From VAZQ01 sp963817015 (GTDB lineage: Bacteria; Pseudomonadota; Alphaproteobacteria; Rhizobiales; Xanthobacteraceae), in contig CAWFMV010000012.1 of the NCBI GenBank assembly GCA_963817015.1, positions 1-64,000 of the forward strand: DNA of 64,000 nucleotides, given 5' to 3'. Positions within the stretch are counted from its first letter, which is position 1; each line of letters opens with the position of its first letter. The position numbers were made by a program, and so were the translations under genes. Below the pieces are notes generated by a model. It saw only the letters and a list, made by a program, of their open reading frames with translations. It had not been told where the DNA came from and made no database searches. Shown here in pieces: positions 53,294-63,308 of this stretch.

Positions 53294-53800
53294 CTAGATC
53301 TCTTTTCCTCGCTTCCGCATCTCGGCGCGGAACTTGGCGATGACCTCGTCGGCGAGCTTGTTCGCCCACGCGTCGACGTTGCTGCCGCTCTGATCCAGGA
53401 TCACCGGCTCCTGCGTGATGACCTTGCGGCCGACCGGCGACTTGTAGAACGCCAGCACGTCCTTGAGCTCCTGCTCGGTGAACCTCGCGGCATAAAGGCG
53501 CGCGCCATCGTTGAGCAGTTCCGCGGTTCGCGGCGTGAGCTCGGCCTGCAGCTTGGCCGCCACCTCGTTGATATCCTTGCCCAACGTTGGATTGGACTGC
53601 AGGAAGAGCCCGCGCGCCTGCTCGACGACCTGGGGAACGACCGGCTCGTAAATGGCGTTTCCGCCCTTCACGATGATGATTTCCTTGGCCAGCGCGAGCG
53701 CATTCGCGGTTGGCTGCTGCGCCTGCGCGGGCGACATCGCCGCAAGGACGAGAGCCAAAAGCCCGGCGCACGCTGACCGGCCGACAACATTGGCAACCAT
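53294..53800 (-). CDS. DUF2059 domain-containing periplasmic protein
   Basis: A 168-residue secreted protein: signal peptide GLLALVLAAMSPAQAQQ, then a four-helix-like domain (LAKEIIIVKGGNAIYEPVVP, FTEQELKDVLAFYKSPVGRK, DEVIAKFRAEMRKR). YxSPxGxK is the DUF2059 mark. Function unknown. It lies between rpiA and gor in the same direction, probably in one transcript; the trio may be conserved in relatives (from memory). Confidence 0.88.
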   Translation of the reverse strand: MVANVVGRSACAGLLALVLAAMSPAQAQQPTANALALAKEIIIVKGGNAIYEPVVPQVVEQARGLFLQSNPTLGKDINEVAAKLQAELTPRTAELLNDGARLYAARFTEQELKDVLAFYKSPVGRKVITQEPVILDQSGSNVDAWANKLADEVIAKFRAEMRKRGKEI

Positions 53801-53845
53801 GGCAACACCCCTCCTCGGTCTGTTGATTATCTCGGTCAGTCTATC

Positions 53846-54546
53846 TCACGGACGCTCGACCACGCGAACGCCCGAAGGACCCGCGATGACGGCAGTCTGT
53901 GCAAGTCCGACAAATAGCCCGTGTTCGACCACCCCGGCAATGGCGGCGAGCCGGTCCCCCAGGGCCTTGGGATCGACAATCCGCCCAAGTGACGCATCGA
54001 GAATCCAGTGCCCGCCGTCCGTGACAAAAGCGTGGCCGTCCTTGTCGCGCCGCAGCCGCACAGGCCCGGCCGCGCCGACCGCATTGGCGGCCTGCTCGAC
54101 CGCGTGCCGGGTGGCCTTAAGCCCGAACGGCACCACCTCGATCGGCAGCGGAAACTTGCCCAGCACCGGCACGCATTTGGATTCGTCAGCAATAACAACC
54201 ATGCGCGCCGACGCCGAGGCCACGATCTTTTCGCGCAAGCAGGGCGCCGCCGCCGCCCTTGATCAGCGTGAGATCGGGCGCGATCTCGTCGGCGCCATCG
54301 ACCGTCAGATCAAGGGTTGGGATTTCGTCGAGCGTCGTCAGCGGCACGCCATAGCGCTCGGCGTCCCGCCGCGTCGCTTCCGAGGTCGGTACTCCCACGA
54401 CGCGCAGCCCGCCACGCACCCGCTCGCCGAGCAAGCTCGACAAAATGCCGGGCGGTCGAGCCGGTGCCGAGGCCAAGCCGCATGCCTGGGCGAACGAATT
54501 CGACCGCGCGGACGGCAGCAGCGCGCTTTTGTGCCTCGATGTCCAT
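53846..54546 (-). pseudogene. rpiA: Ribose-5-phosphate isomerase A, two frame breaks
   Basis: Interconverts ribose 5-phosphate and ribulose 5-phosphate. Composite from ATG 54546: MDIEAQKRAAAVRAVEFVRP, GMRLGLGTGSTARHFVEL (phosphate site), then in the next frame GVPTSEATRRDAERYGVPLT and LDLTVDGADEIAPDLTLIKG (active site), GGGGAL, then in the third frame REKIVASASARMVVIADESK, VLGKFPLPIEVVPFG and HGLFVGLAQTAVIAG. Breaks near 54440 and 54235. The result, about 233 residues, is a complete RpiA. The enzyme is central, so error in the sequence is the likely cause. Confidence 0.87.
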
Positions 54547-54652
54547 TGGCGGGCAGGCTCAACCGTGGGGGCCGCATATGTAGCGTCCCTGCACCGCCTC
54601 GGCTAGTGCCGCCGATTTAGGTCAAAACTGGGCGATCTGCACCGTCGTCCCG

Positions 54653-55072
54653 TCAGAGGGCGTCGTGCCGCTCCGGCAATGCCGTTTCCGCCGGTGGCAG
54701 CGCCGTGGCGCCATCTACCTCCTCGGGGCGCAGCAGCGCCTTGTCGACGATCACCCGCTCGAGCGCGGCGAGCCAGCACTCGTAATAGTTCCAGGAGCTG
54801 TCGCCCAGGTCGTGGGTGCGCTCCCACTCGCCGATCACGGCGATCAATTGCTGGCGAAAATCCTCCCAGTCGAAATATCCGGATTTCGACAGCGCAAGCG
54901 CGACCCCGAACGCGGTCCGCTGCCACTCCTCGCCAAAACACAGCTTGCCGGCCAGGCGCGGCGGCGAATCCTCGCGGCCAATCATGCTGGTCAAAGCGAA
55001 TTGCTCAAATTGGTCTGCATCGATGCTGATCCTCGAAGATGTTTCGAGGTCGACGCGCCTAGACCTTGGCAA
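54653..55072 (-). CDS. Nitrile hydratase accessory protein (P14K-like)
   Basis: A small protein of up to 139 residues (TTG 55072; ATG 54985 also possible) that delivers cobalt to, or exchanges, the alpha subunit of Co-type nitrile hydratases. The family pattern is clear: EEWQRTAFGVALALSKSGYF, DWEDFRQQLIAVIGEWERTH and SSWNYYECWLAALERVIVDK. It overlaps the end of the alpha gene by 14 bp if the TTG start is used. Last gene of the operon CobW - beta - alpha - accessory protein. Frame intact, unlike its neighbours. Confidence 0.82.
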   Translation of the reverse strand: MPRSRRVDLETSSRISIDADQFEQFALTSMIGREDSPPRLAGKLCFGEEWQRTAFGVALALSKSGYFDWEDFRQQLIAVIGEWERTHDLGDSSWNYYECWLAALERVIVDKALLRPEEVDGATALPPAETALPERHDAL

Positions 55073-55834
55073 CGCCCATCATGCCCTCCGGCGTGACCAG
55101 CTTGGCGAGCTCGGCTTCGCTCATGCCGTCGGTGCCGGCCGGCCGCTCCGGCACCACGAACCAGCGGATCTGCGCGCTGCTGTCCCAGGTCTTGATCTCG
55201 ACCGACGGCGGGATGTCGAAGCCCGAACTCCTTGAGCACGACGCGCGGCTCGCGCGCGGCGCGCGCGCGAAAGGTCGGATCCTTGTACCAATACGGCGGC
55301 AGACCCAGCACCGGCCACGGATAGCACGAGCACAATGTGCAAATGACGAGATTGTGCACGGTCGGCGAATTGACGGCCGCGCGCATGTGCTCGCCTTCGG
55401 CGCCCGCCATGCCCTTGGGCAGATCGAGCGTGGCGATCGCGGCCGGCGTATCGTCGCCGAGACGCTGCTTGAACGCGGGATCGACCCAGGCGCGCGCCAC
55501 GACCTTGGCGCCGTTGAACGGCCCCATCTGGGTCTCGAAGAAGGACAGCACGCTGTCCACCGACTTGTCGGTGATGATGCCCTTCTCGATCAGACAGCGA
55601 TTCCAAGGCCATCGCCCGCGCGGCGCTCAAAGTCTCGCGGTTGGGCGGATATCGAAACCGTTGCGGCGGCGTCGCTGGGCTTGCGCCTGCGCGGGCGTGA
55701 CCGAGCCAGGACCAAAGGCCGGACGGCGACCGCGGTCGCGCCTGCGATCAACAGGTTGCGGCGGTCAACGGCAGCGCATGCTCCTGCGTACTCTCCAGAC
55801 CTTTCGCCGATCGATCCGTGGTTTCACCGGTCAT
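55059..55834 (-). pseudogene. nthA: Nitrile hydratase alpha subunit (Co type) with apparent Tat leader; frame breaks
   Basis: Hydrates nitriles to amides. Composite from ATG 55834 to TAG 55059. The core is intact: FFETQMGPFNGAKVVARAWV, the metal-claw ICTLCSCYPWPVLGLPPYWY (Cys-Thr-Leu-Cys-Ser-Cys is the cobalt form), then across a break near 55228 FDIPPSVEIKTWDSSAQIRW and the C-terminus EGMMGVAKV. The N-terminal 60 residues, spread over two frames, read DRRNLLIAGATAVAV ... SVTPAQAQAQ, a twin-arginine-type leader ending in AQA. Breaks also near 55765, 55715 and 55600. The start overlaps the beta stop (ATGA). Cobalt type and the leader are inferences from composite sequence. Confidence 0.8.
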
Positions 55835-56628
55835 GACAGTCGTCCTCTTCGTCGAGCGACGGGTTGACGGCTCGGTGTGAAGCTGGTCGCGCAAGGCCTT
55901 CAATTCGACCTTCTCGAGATAGGCCTCGAAGAGGTCGGCGTAGATCGTCTCGCTTCTTTTCCGTGTTGCCCTTCCAGATCGTCCTCCGGATCGAACGCAC
56001 GACAGTAGACCGGCATCGCCTCGCCGACGCCGTCCGGCCCGGTCGAGGTGAGGTAGGCTGTAGGTCGCGGGATAGACCGTATCGACGATGCCGACATGAT
56101 CGCGCAGATGGCCGGGCAGCCGTGTATGCTCGACGGTCGGCAGGTTCTTGACGTAGACCTTCTCGCCCCCGGCGAAGCGCGGCGTCATGCTGCCGGTGTG
56201 CTTCGGCGAATCGCCTTCGACGAGATAGGTGTTGATGACGCGGCGTCGATCGCCGGATCGCCGCCCTGCCGTCGGCTGCCGACGACGGGTTCGCGCAGGA
56301 ACTGCTGCGTGCGCGCGTCGAGCTCTGCCTGGGTGATGTAGCCCTTCTCGACGAAATAGCCGGAGATGCCGCCGAGCCATTTCTCGTAGTAGCGATACTT
56401 GAAATAGTCGAACGGATTGAGCGATTCCGCGCCCTTGCGCAGGTCGGCCCAGGTCCACACCGTGTTGAACTTGGCTGGGCGTCGCTGGCAGCGGCAGTTG
56501 CGAGCTCAGCGCCATCATCGCGACGTGGATGCCGAAGATGCGCTTTTCCCAGGGTTCGACGAAGACACGCTTCTCGAGGTCATCGGACCGAGGCCTTCGA
56601 GACCACCAAGGTAGTGTTGCAGTTTCAT
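55831..56628 (-). pseudogene. nthB: Nitrile hydratase beta subunit, frame breaks
   Basis: Partner of the alpha subunit. Composite from ATG 56628: MKLQHYLGGLEGLGPMT, then FVEPWEKRIFGIHVAMMALS, WTWADLRKGAESLNPFDYFK, YRYYEKWLGGISGYFVEKGY, FAGGEKVYVKNLPTVEHTRL, HLRDHVGIVDTVYPATYS and SETIYADLFEAYLEKVELKA, the usual beta-subunit order with the SH3-like C-terminal domain. Frame changes near 56590, 56470, 56240, 56050 and 55960 at least. The ATG overlaps the stop of the upstream GTPase gene (ATGA), and the end overlaps the alpha start, so the operon architecture is preserved despite the breaks. Confidence 0.78.
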
Positions 56629-57689
56629 GGGATGTCCGTCCTCGGTGTTGAGACTTCTGTCGTCGCCGGCATCGAGATGCCGGCGCAGTTCCGAGCGTCG
56701 CGGTCACGGCGACTCGCGCCAAGCTCGGGACGCGGCATTCCGTCGAAACCGGCGCGCAACGCCGCCTCATCGAGATGGCGGCCGATGAACACGAGCTCGT
56801 TGAGCGCGCTCGCCGCGCTCCACGGGCGTCCCGGGACGGCCGTCCAGCGTCATGTGCACGCCGTGGAAGACGAATCGCGCGGTTCTGGCCGCGAAGATGC
56901 GAGGATCCCTTATGTCGCAGCAGGTCTTGCCCTGCGACGAACGAGCGCATTGAGCCAGCGGGTGAACCGTGTCGCGTCCACGGCGCCGCGCTCGCGGATC
57001 GACGACGCAGCCGATGTCGGCATCGTGCTCGTGCGTCCTGCTCGTCGAGCAGCTCCGGATCGAGCTTCAAGGCAGTTCCTGAGATCGAAGGCGCCCACGC
57101 CAAGCACCTCCTTCAGATCGATGCCGCAATCGCGGGTCGCGTGAATGCGCGCGAGCGGATTGAGCGAACGGACTCAGAACTCGAAGCGGCTCGATGCTCG
57201 CCGTTCGGCTCGAGGTCGATCTTGTTGATGAGGATCACGTCAGCGAAGGCGACCTGCTCGCGGGCCTCGCTCAGTGTCGAGCTGATCGCGCAGATGCCGG
57301 GCATCGACGACCGTCACGATGGCGTCGAGCGCGAAGCGGCGCGCGCAGCATCTCGTCGAGGATGAACGACTGGATCACCGGCGCAGGATCGGCGAGCCCG
57401 CTCGTCTCGATCACGACCTGATCGAAGGCATGGCCCGACGCTGCAGAAGCTCGCCGAGCGCCGCGATGAGATCGCCGCGAACCGTGCAGCAGATGCAGCC
57501 GTTGTTGATCTCGAGACGGTCTTCGTCAGCGGAGATGACGAGCTGACCGTCGATACCAGCTTCGCCGAACTCGTTGACGATCACCGCGATCTGGCCGGCC
57601 CTGGCGTTGGCCGACGAGATGTGGTTGAGCAGGGTCGTCTTGCCTGCCCCGAGAAATCCAGTGAGGACAGTTGTCGGTATCGTTTGCAT
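56625..57689 (-). pseudogene. CobW/P47K-type GTPase metallochaperone in the nitrile hydratase operon; frame breaks
   Basis: A G3E-family GTPase (COG0523). From ATG 57689: TTVLTGFLGAGKTTLLNHIS (Walker A), VIVNEFGEAGIDGQLV, LEINNGCICCTVRGDLIAAL (the metal-binding CxCC), then across breaks FILDEMLRARFALDAIVTVV, VAFADVILINKIDLEP (NKxD), and the C-terminal CobW domain with VFHGVHMTLDGRPG and LNELVFIGRHLDEAALRAGF. Breaks lie near 57420, 57310, 57180, 57110 and between 57060 and 56820. Such GTPases activate Fe-type nitrile hydratases; here the alpha subunit looks like the Co type, so its metal is uncertain. Confidence 0.8.
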
Positions 57690-58076
57690 GCGACGTTCCG
57701 CTTGCTGTCGCACAGCCTGCCCTTGCGCTCGAGGTGAGGCACGCGTTGACAGGGAGCGCGGGTATGTTTGTTATCGTCAGGCGTCGTCAGCCTATCGTTG
57801 GTGATGCAATCGATATGCCAGCTCGGTTTTCGTTCGAATCCCGTGCCTGATGCTCATCGATGCGGCAATCCTGTCGCTGATCTTGCGCGATACGCGCAAA
57901 GCGAATGCAGCTGATCGGCCTTGCAGGGTCATCCGCGATCAGGGCTGTCGAAGAAGCGGGCATCGCGTGCACGCGTTTCGCGCAGACTGCGAAAGACCGG
58001 CCCGAGTATCGATACCCTGCACTGATCGAACGACCCCGCTTCCATTTTGGCGGTGACTCTGCGATCTGATCGCCGC
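57690..58076. other. Intergenic stretch between the nitrile hydratase operon and gph
   Basis: No gene is supported. Both divergent promoters must lie here. Short frames on both strands have no motif. GCTTGCTGTCGC...CGCTTGACAGG-like words are seen but no clear operator. Confidence 0.4.
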
Positions 58077-58751
58077 ATGCGCCCCTTCACCATCGTCTTC
58101 GACCTCGACGGAACGCTGATCGACACCGCGCCTGACCTGGTGGCCACCCTCAACGTCGTGCTGGCGCGCGAAGGGCTGCAGCCGGTCGCTTATGCGGACG
58201 GTCGCTTGATGGTCGGGGGTGGCGTCCGTGTGATGGTCGAGCGCGGCATCAAGGCCAACGGTCGCCCACTGCCCGCCGCCGAGATCGATCGGCTGGAGCG
58301 GGATTTCATCGGGTACTATGCCGACCACATTGCGGTGCATTCGCAGCCCTTCCAAGGCGTCGAGGCCACGCTCGATCAGCTTACCGCGAGCGGCTACGGC
58401 CTCGCCGTCTGCACCAATAAGCTTGAATGGCTGTCGCTGCGGTTGCTCGACGCGCTCAAGCTGAGCCCGCGGTTTCGCGCGATCTGTGGCGCCGACACAT
58501 TCGGGGTGTCGAAGCCCGATCCGACGATCCTGAACCGCACCATCGAACGCGCCGGCGGCGATAAAGGCCGCGCCATCATGATCGGCAACTCCTCAACCGA
58601 CATTGCAACCGCGCGGGCTGCCAGCATTCCGGTGATCGCGGTCGACTTCGGCTACACCGACATTCCGGTCGCCGAGCTCAAACCTGATCGGGTCGTGAGC
58701 GCCTTTTCGGAGCTGCCAGAAGCCATTTCTCAGGTGTTATCTACAGGCTAA
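58077..58751 (+). CDS. gph: Phosphoglycolate phosphatase (HAD family)
   Basis: Dephosphorylates 2-phosphoglycolate formed during photorespiration or DNA repair. The 224-residue protein has HAD motif I VFDLDGTLIDTAPD, motif II in LAVCTNKLEW, motif III Lys in FGVSKPDPTILNRTI and motif IV IMIGNSSTDIATARAA. The usual motif IV Asp-Ser is altered: GNSSTDI replaces GDSxxDI, keeping the second Asp. Start ATG 58077 is chosen; TTG 58047 is possible. Stands alone on the + strand. Confidence 0.9.
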   Translation: MRPFTIVFDLDGTLIDTAPDLVATLNVVLAREGLQPVAYADGRLMVGGGVRVMVERGIKANGRPLPAAEIDRLERDFIGYYADHIAVHSQPFQGVEATLDQLTASGYGLAVCTNKLEWLSLRLLDALKLSPRFRAICGADTFGVSKPDPTILNRTIERAGGDKGRAIMIGNSSTDIATARAASIPVIAVDFGYTDIPVAELKPDRVVSAFSELPEAISQVLSTG

Positions 58752-58932
58752 TGCCGGGCCCAAAAGTTGTTGAAATCGGCGATTTTACCTTGCAGCTGCC
58801 ATACTTAGGCCGACTGGGCAGCGTTATCCTTCAGCTGGGTGAGAGCACTCTGGTTGCGCCGAGTGGTATCGGGCCGTATGGTCGGCGTGGGGATTTCAGG
58901 CGGCTTTAGAGCCGTCCCAGTTGGGTGGGATC

Positions 58933-59421
58933 ATGACCCGAGTATTAGCCGTCACGGCTTGTAGCTTTGCGCTCGCTGCGTGCTCGACGTCCATGCCGAG
59001 CATGGATTTCTTCAAGTCCACCCCTGCGACCGAGGTCTTGCGGGTCGAGTCCGAGCCACCGGGTGCCGATGCCCGGACCTCGCAGGGGCAGAGCTGCCGC
59101 ACGCCCTGCGAGCTGACCGTTCAGTCGGGAGGCGAAATGACGGTGTCGTTCGCGCTCAATGGTTACCAGCCCCAGACGGTCCAGGTGCGCCCGGACGTCG
59201 CGCCAGCGAGTTCGAGCTATAGCGACAGCGGGTCCAGCAACCGGCTGCAGCCGAACCCGGTTTATGCCGAGCTTCAGTCGGTCAAGCCGCCGGCGAAGAA
59301 GAAATCCGCCCCGCGCAAGCAGACGGCCCAAAAGGCGGCCCCAGCCACCGCCGCTACCACAGCGGCCCCGGCAACCACGGGCGGCCTCCAGACCAGCTAT
59401 CCCTGGCCCGAACCTCGCTAA
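58933..59421 (+). CDS. PEGA-domain lipoprotein
   Basis: A 162-residue protein with a lipoprotein signal (RVLAVTACSFALAACSTS; lipobox LAAC). A PEGA domain follows: VLRVESEPPGADARTSQGQS, CRTPCELTVQ, then MTVSFALNGYQPQTVQV. The second half is a Lys/Ala/Pro-rich tail (PPAKKKSAPRKQTAQKA) that may contact the wall. ATG 58933 is taken (TTG 58921 possible). Located between gph and moaA on the same strand. Role unknown, possibly envelope integrity. Confidence 0.87.
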   Translation: MTRVLAVTACSFALAACSTSMPSMDFFKSTPATEVLRVESEPPGADARTSQGQSCRTPCELTVQSGGEMTVSFALNGYQPQTVQVRPDVAPASSSYSDSGSSNRLQPNPVYAELQSVKPPAKKKSAPRKQTAQKAAPATAATTAAPATTGGLQTSYPWPEPR

Positions 59422-59534
59422 GAGCCTCGCTAAGACCCCGCTTTACGGTCTGGCGGTTCTCCGGCACTATTCCCAAATAAGATGAAGGGCCTGCAAGACG
59501 AAAGGCCTGGGCCGCGGGAAAGGCCAGGAGTGGC

Positions 59535-60593
<1,059 letters not shown>

Positions 60594-60634
60594 GCATCAC
60601 GCCGAGCGACCCGGCAGATCCACAAAGCAGTTCG

Positions 60635-60669
60635 ACCGGCCGATCGTCCAATCGGCCGGTTTCCTTTTT
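60635..60669 (+). terminator. Rho-independent terminator after moaA
   Basis: ACCGGCCGAT and ATCGGCCGGT form a perfect 10-bp stem around CGTCCA, followed by TTCCTTTTTC, about 40 bp after the moaA stop. Confidence 0.88.
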
Positions 60670-60693
60670 CAGCAGGCCTAGCCGGATCTGCTC

Positions 60694-60987
60694 TCAGTGC
60701 TTGGACTCAAGCTGGATTACGAGTTCAGTGGGTACCGGCTCGTGAGGCTCAAGGCTCGGCGGATCAGCATCGTTCCAGTCCGCCACGCAGACCACCTGAC
60801 ACATGTGAGCCTGACTTGGCTGATCAGGATCCACCGGTTCCACGATGTTGAGCCCATTGCTGTCGAGGAAGAATGTGTGTTCTCCGAATAGCCTTGTCAG
60901 CTGTGTTATCGCGGAGTGATCCGCGGGAACTTCCTGGGCTTCAAATTGGGCCAACGTCCGTTTGACCTGTGCGGGCGTCAATTGCAT
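60694..60987 (-). CDS. Small hypothetical protein
   Basis: A 97-residue acidic protein from the ATG at 60987 with a strong AGGAG 7 bases upstream: MQLTPAQVKRTLAQFEAQEV, THFLDSNGL-like HTFFLDSNGLNIVEPVDPDQ, and MCQVVCVADWNDADPPSLEP near the C-terminus. It looks like a cytosolic alpha/beta protein. Close relatives occur in Bradyrhizobium (from memory), without function. Convergent with moaA. Confidence 0.7.
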   Translation of the reverse strand: MQLTPAQVKRTLAQFEAQEVPADHSAITQLTRLFGEHTFFLDSNGLNIVEPVDPDQPSQAHMCQVVCVADWNDADPPSLEPHEPVPTELVIQLESKH

Positions 60988-61443
60988 CGCACGCTCCTTT
61001 TTCTGTTCGGGTGGCATTGTTCCGTCTGGTTGCCTTGCGGGTCGAGGCGCCCATCCATCCGTCTAGCGGTGCCTCCCACCAGCTGCAGTGGTCAAACGAC
61101 ACGATCAACTCATCCCGCGACTCTTCAAATAGGGCGCACGCGAACATGATCAAGCACGAAGCAAACTAAGCGCCGACGCCGTGCAGCAACGACTGACTCA
61201 AGTGTCACGGCTTCTCCGAGCGCGACCATGGTCAACGCCTGCAGAAGCTCAGATGTGACGCGTCAGAACAAGTTCCGCAGGCAGGTTCCATGTGAGGATC
61301 GGGCATGTCTTTTCGAAGGGTCAATTCGCTCACCTCGGCTGGAACGCACTTGCGAGATGGGACTTATCTGCACTGGCATCCCTCTCGACATTGCCTCGAG
61401 CGCGGCCGGGGCCGAGCGATGGCGGAAAAATCGGAGAATGCAC
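60988..61443. other. Intergenic stretch, nothing recognised
   Basis: No gene supported: the plus frame from 61228 leading into the DUF4168 gene has no ribosome site at its start and lacks codon bias. Divergent promoters for the two small genes presumably lie here. Confidence 0.4.
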
Positions 61444-61809
61444 ATGAGACTTCATATTTTGGCGGCCGTGTTCCTCGCCGCCGCGGTTCCCGCGGCGAAC
61501 GCGCAGGTGCAATCGCCTGCTCCATCTCCCTCGCAGCCTTCGGAGAACATTCCAGATCAGAAGCTCGACGCAACAGCGGCAGCATTGGATCAAATTGCCG
61601 ACGTGAAGGAGAGCTTTACAAAGCAAATTGAGGCGACGCCCGGCGATGCCGACAAGCGGCGGCTCGTGGACGAGGCCAACAAGGCGCTCGTGAAGGCCGT
61701 CACCGACCAGGGTCTCTCGGTGGAAGAGTACACCTCGATCATGGTGGTGGCGCAGAACGACCCGGGCGTTCGTCAAAAGATCCTGCAGCGGATGAAACCG
61801 AGCAAGTAA
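61444..61809 (+). CDS. DUF4168 domain-containing secreted protein
   Basis: A 121-residue protein: signal peptide MRLHILAAVFLAAAVPAANA, a Pro/Ser-rich linker, then a helical DUF4168-like domain (DQKLDATAAALDQIADVKES, DADKRRLVDEANKALVKAVT, GLSVEEYTSIMVVAQNDPGV ending ILQRM). GGAGA precedes the ATG. ATG 61438 is an equally good start. Function unknown, extracytoplasmic. Confidence 0.85.
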   Translation: MRLHILAAVFLAAAVPAANAQVQSPAPSPSQPSENIPDQKLDATAAALDQIADVKESFTKQIEATPGDADKRRLVDEANKALVKAVTDQGLSVEEYTSIMVVAQNDPGVRQKILQRMKPSK

Positions 61810-61862
61810 ATCCTTTAAGACGAGAGCTACTATAAACGAGAGCTACGCAGCGGGAGGGTGCT

Positions 61863-62117
61863 GTGCACATCAAGCGGCATGACCGCAGCCATACAGTGAT
61901 GCTGGCCGATGGATCCGAGTGGCGCATCTGGCCTGGCGACACGACCTACACCTTGGGATGGCTGCCAGCGACCGAGATCGACATCATCAAAGTCGAGCAC
62001 AATGTGTGCTCGCACGCACTGGTGAATCGCGCCGACGGATCGCAAGTGCGGGTGATCAGCGCGAATATCAATTGGCCGGTCAAGGCGGTCCGCCGGACCT
62101 TGGCCGAAAGCCGATAG
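61863..62117 (+). CDS. Small hypothetical protein
   Basis: An 84-residue protein starting at GTG 61863 with GGGAGGG upstream. RSHTVMLADGSEWRIWPGDT, then LGWLPATEIDIIKVEHNV and SHALVNRADGSQVRVISANI: two similar beta-rich halves (DGSxxRI), suggesting a small beta barrel. Similar short proteins are known from Bradyrhizobium, without function. Confidence 0.7.
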   Translation: MHIKRHDRSHTVMLADGSEWRIWPGDTTYTLGWLPATEIDIIKVEHNVCSHALVNRADGSQVRVISANINWPVKAVRRTLAESR

Positions 62118-62123
62118 TGCCCT

Positions 62124-63215
62124 TCAGGTTTTTGTGCGATTGCGGATGAGATAGTCGTCGTAGCTGTACTCGGCGACCCGCCACCACAGATAGGCGTCGT
62201 TGCGGAACGCCAGCACTGAGTCCCAAACCTTCTTGAAGTCGGCGTTGCGGGCCGAAACCTCGGCATAGACTTCGAGCGCCGCCTTGAGCGAGGCATCCAT
62301 CACCGATGCCGGGAATTGCCGAAATTGGACGACGTTCTCCGCCAGCATTTTCTTGAGCGCCGGCGGATTGTTGGCGTCGTATTTCGACGTCATCCATTCA
62401 TTCGCCAGCGACGAAGCGGTGCGCACAAGCGAGCGATAGGCTGGACTGAGTGAATTCCATTTCTCGAGGTTGACGAAGTTGTGGATCATGGGTCCGCCTT
62501 CCCACCAGCCCGGATAGTAGTAATAAGGCGCAACCTTCTGGAAGCCGAGCCGCGCGTCGTCATAAGGGCCGACCCATTCGGCGGCGTCGATCGTGCCGCG
62601 TTCGAGCGCGGTATAGATGTCGCCGCCGGGAATTTGCTGCGGCACCACGCCGATCTTGGCAATGACCGTGCCGGCAAATCCGCCGATCCGCATCTTGAGA
62701 CCGCGCAGGTCGGCCACGTCCTTTATCTCTTTGCGGAACCAGCCGCCCATCTGGGCGCCGGTGTTGCCCGCCGGAAAGCCGATGATGTTGAACTTTTTGT
62801 AGAAGTCATTCATCAGCTCCATGCCGCCCGCGTGATACATCCAGGCATTCTGCATGCGTGTATTGAGGCCAAACGGGACCGCGGTGCCGAACGCAAAGGT
62901 CGGATCCTTGCCGAAATAGTAGTAGGACGAGGTGTGGCACATCTCGACCGTGCCGTTCTGCACTGCATCGGCAGCCGCGATGGCAGGAACGATCTCGCCG
63001 GCGGCGAAGACCTGGATCTGAAACTTGTTGTCGGTGGCTTCCGCCACTGCCTTGCTGAAGATCTCGGCCGCCGTATAGATCGTGTCGAGCGACTTCGGGA
63101 AGCTCGACGTCAAGCGCCAGCGTAGCTCGGGCGCGGACTGCGCAATGGCCGGCTTGGCAACCGCGGTCGCGGCAGCGGCGATCCCTGCCGCCTGCAGGAA
63201 GTGACGACGCTTCAT
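62124..63215 (-). CDS. TRAP transporter substrate-binding protein (DctP/TakP-like)
   Basis: A 363-residue periplasmic receptor. The leader MKRRHFLQAAGIAAAATAVA then KPAIAQ is of Tat type (RRHFLQ). The mature part has LRWRLTSSFPKSLDTIYTAA, SYYYFGKDPTFAFGTAVPFG, GFPAGNTGAQMGGWFRKEIK, LRGLKMRIGGFAGTVIAKIG and WVGPYDDARLGFQKVAPYYY, as in TakP-like receptors for 2-oxoacids or lactate that dimerise. ATG 63215 has GGAGGAG upstream; the longer frame is discarded. No TRAP membrane genes are in the window. Convergent with the small gene at 61863; the stop is 6 bp from its stop. Confidence 0.92.
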   Translation of the reverse strand: MKRRHFLQAAGIAAAATAVAKPAIAQSAPELRWRLTSSFPKSLDTIYTAAEIFSKAVAEATDNKFQIQVFAAGEIVPAIAAADAVQNGTVEMCHTSSYYYFGKDPTFAFGTAVPFGLNTRMQNAWMYHAGGMELMNDFYKKFNIIGFPAGNTGAQMGGWFRKEIKDVADLRGLKMRIGGFAGTVIAKIGVVPQQIPGGDIYTALERGTIDAAEWVGPYDDARLGFQKVAPYYYYPGWWEGGPMIHNFVNLEKWNSLSPAYRSLVRTASSLANEWMTSKYDANNPPALKKMLAENVVQFRQFPASVMDASLKAALEVYAEVSARNADFKKVWDSVLAFRNDAYLWWRVAEYSYDDYLIRNRTKT

Positions 63216-63308
63216 GGTGGCTCCTCCGAGGACGTTGGCGGTCGATGGATCGGACCGGTGCCGGTACAATGCAGATTGCGGTGGCAAATCCAAGGTGGCT
63301 TGCAAGCT

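Noticed and set aside
58810..58890. tRNA-like stretch (CAGCTGGGTGAGAGCACT) after gph
   Set aside because: It resembles a D-arm but no GTTCRANYC T-loop, acceptor pairing or anticodon stem can be built.
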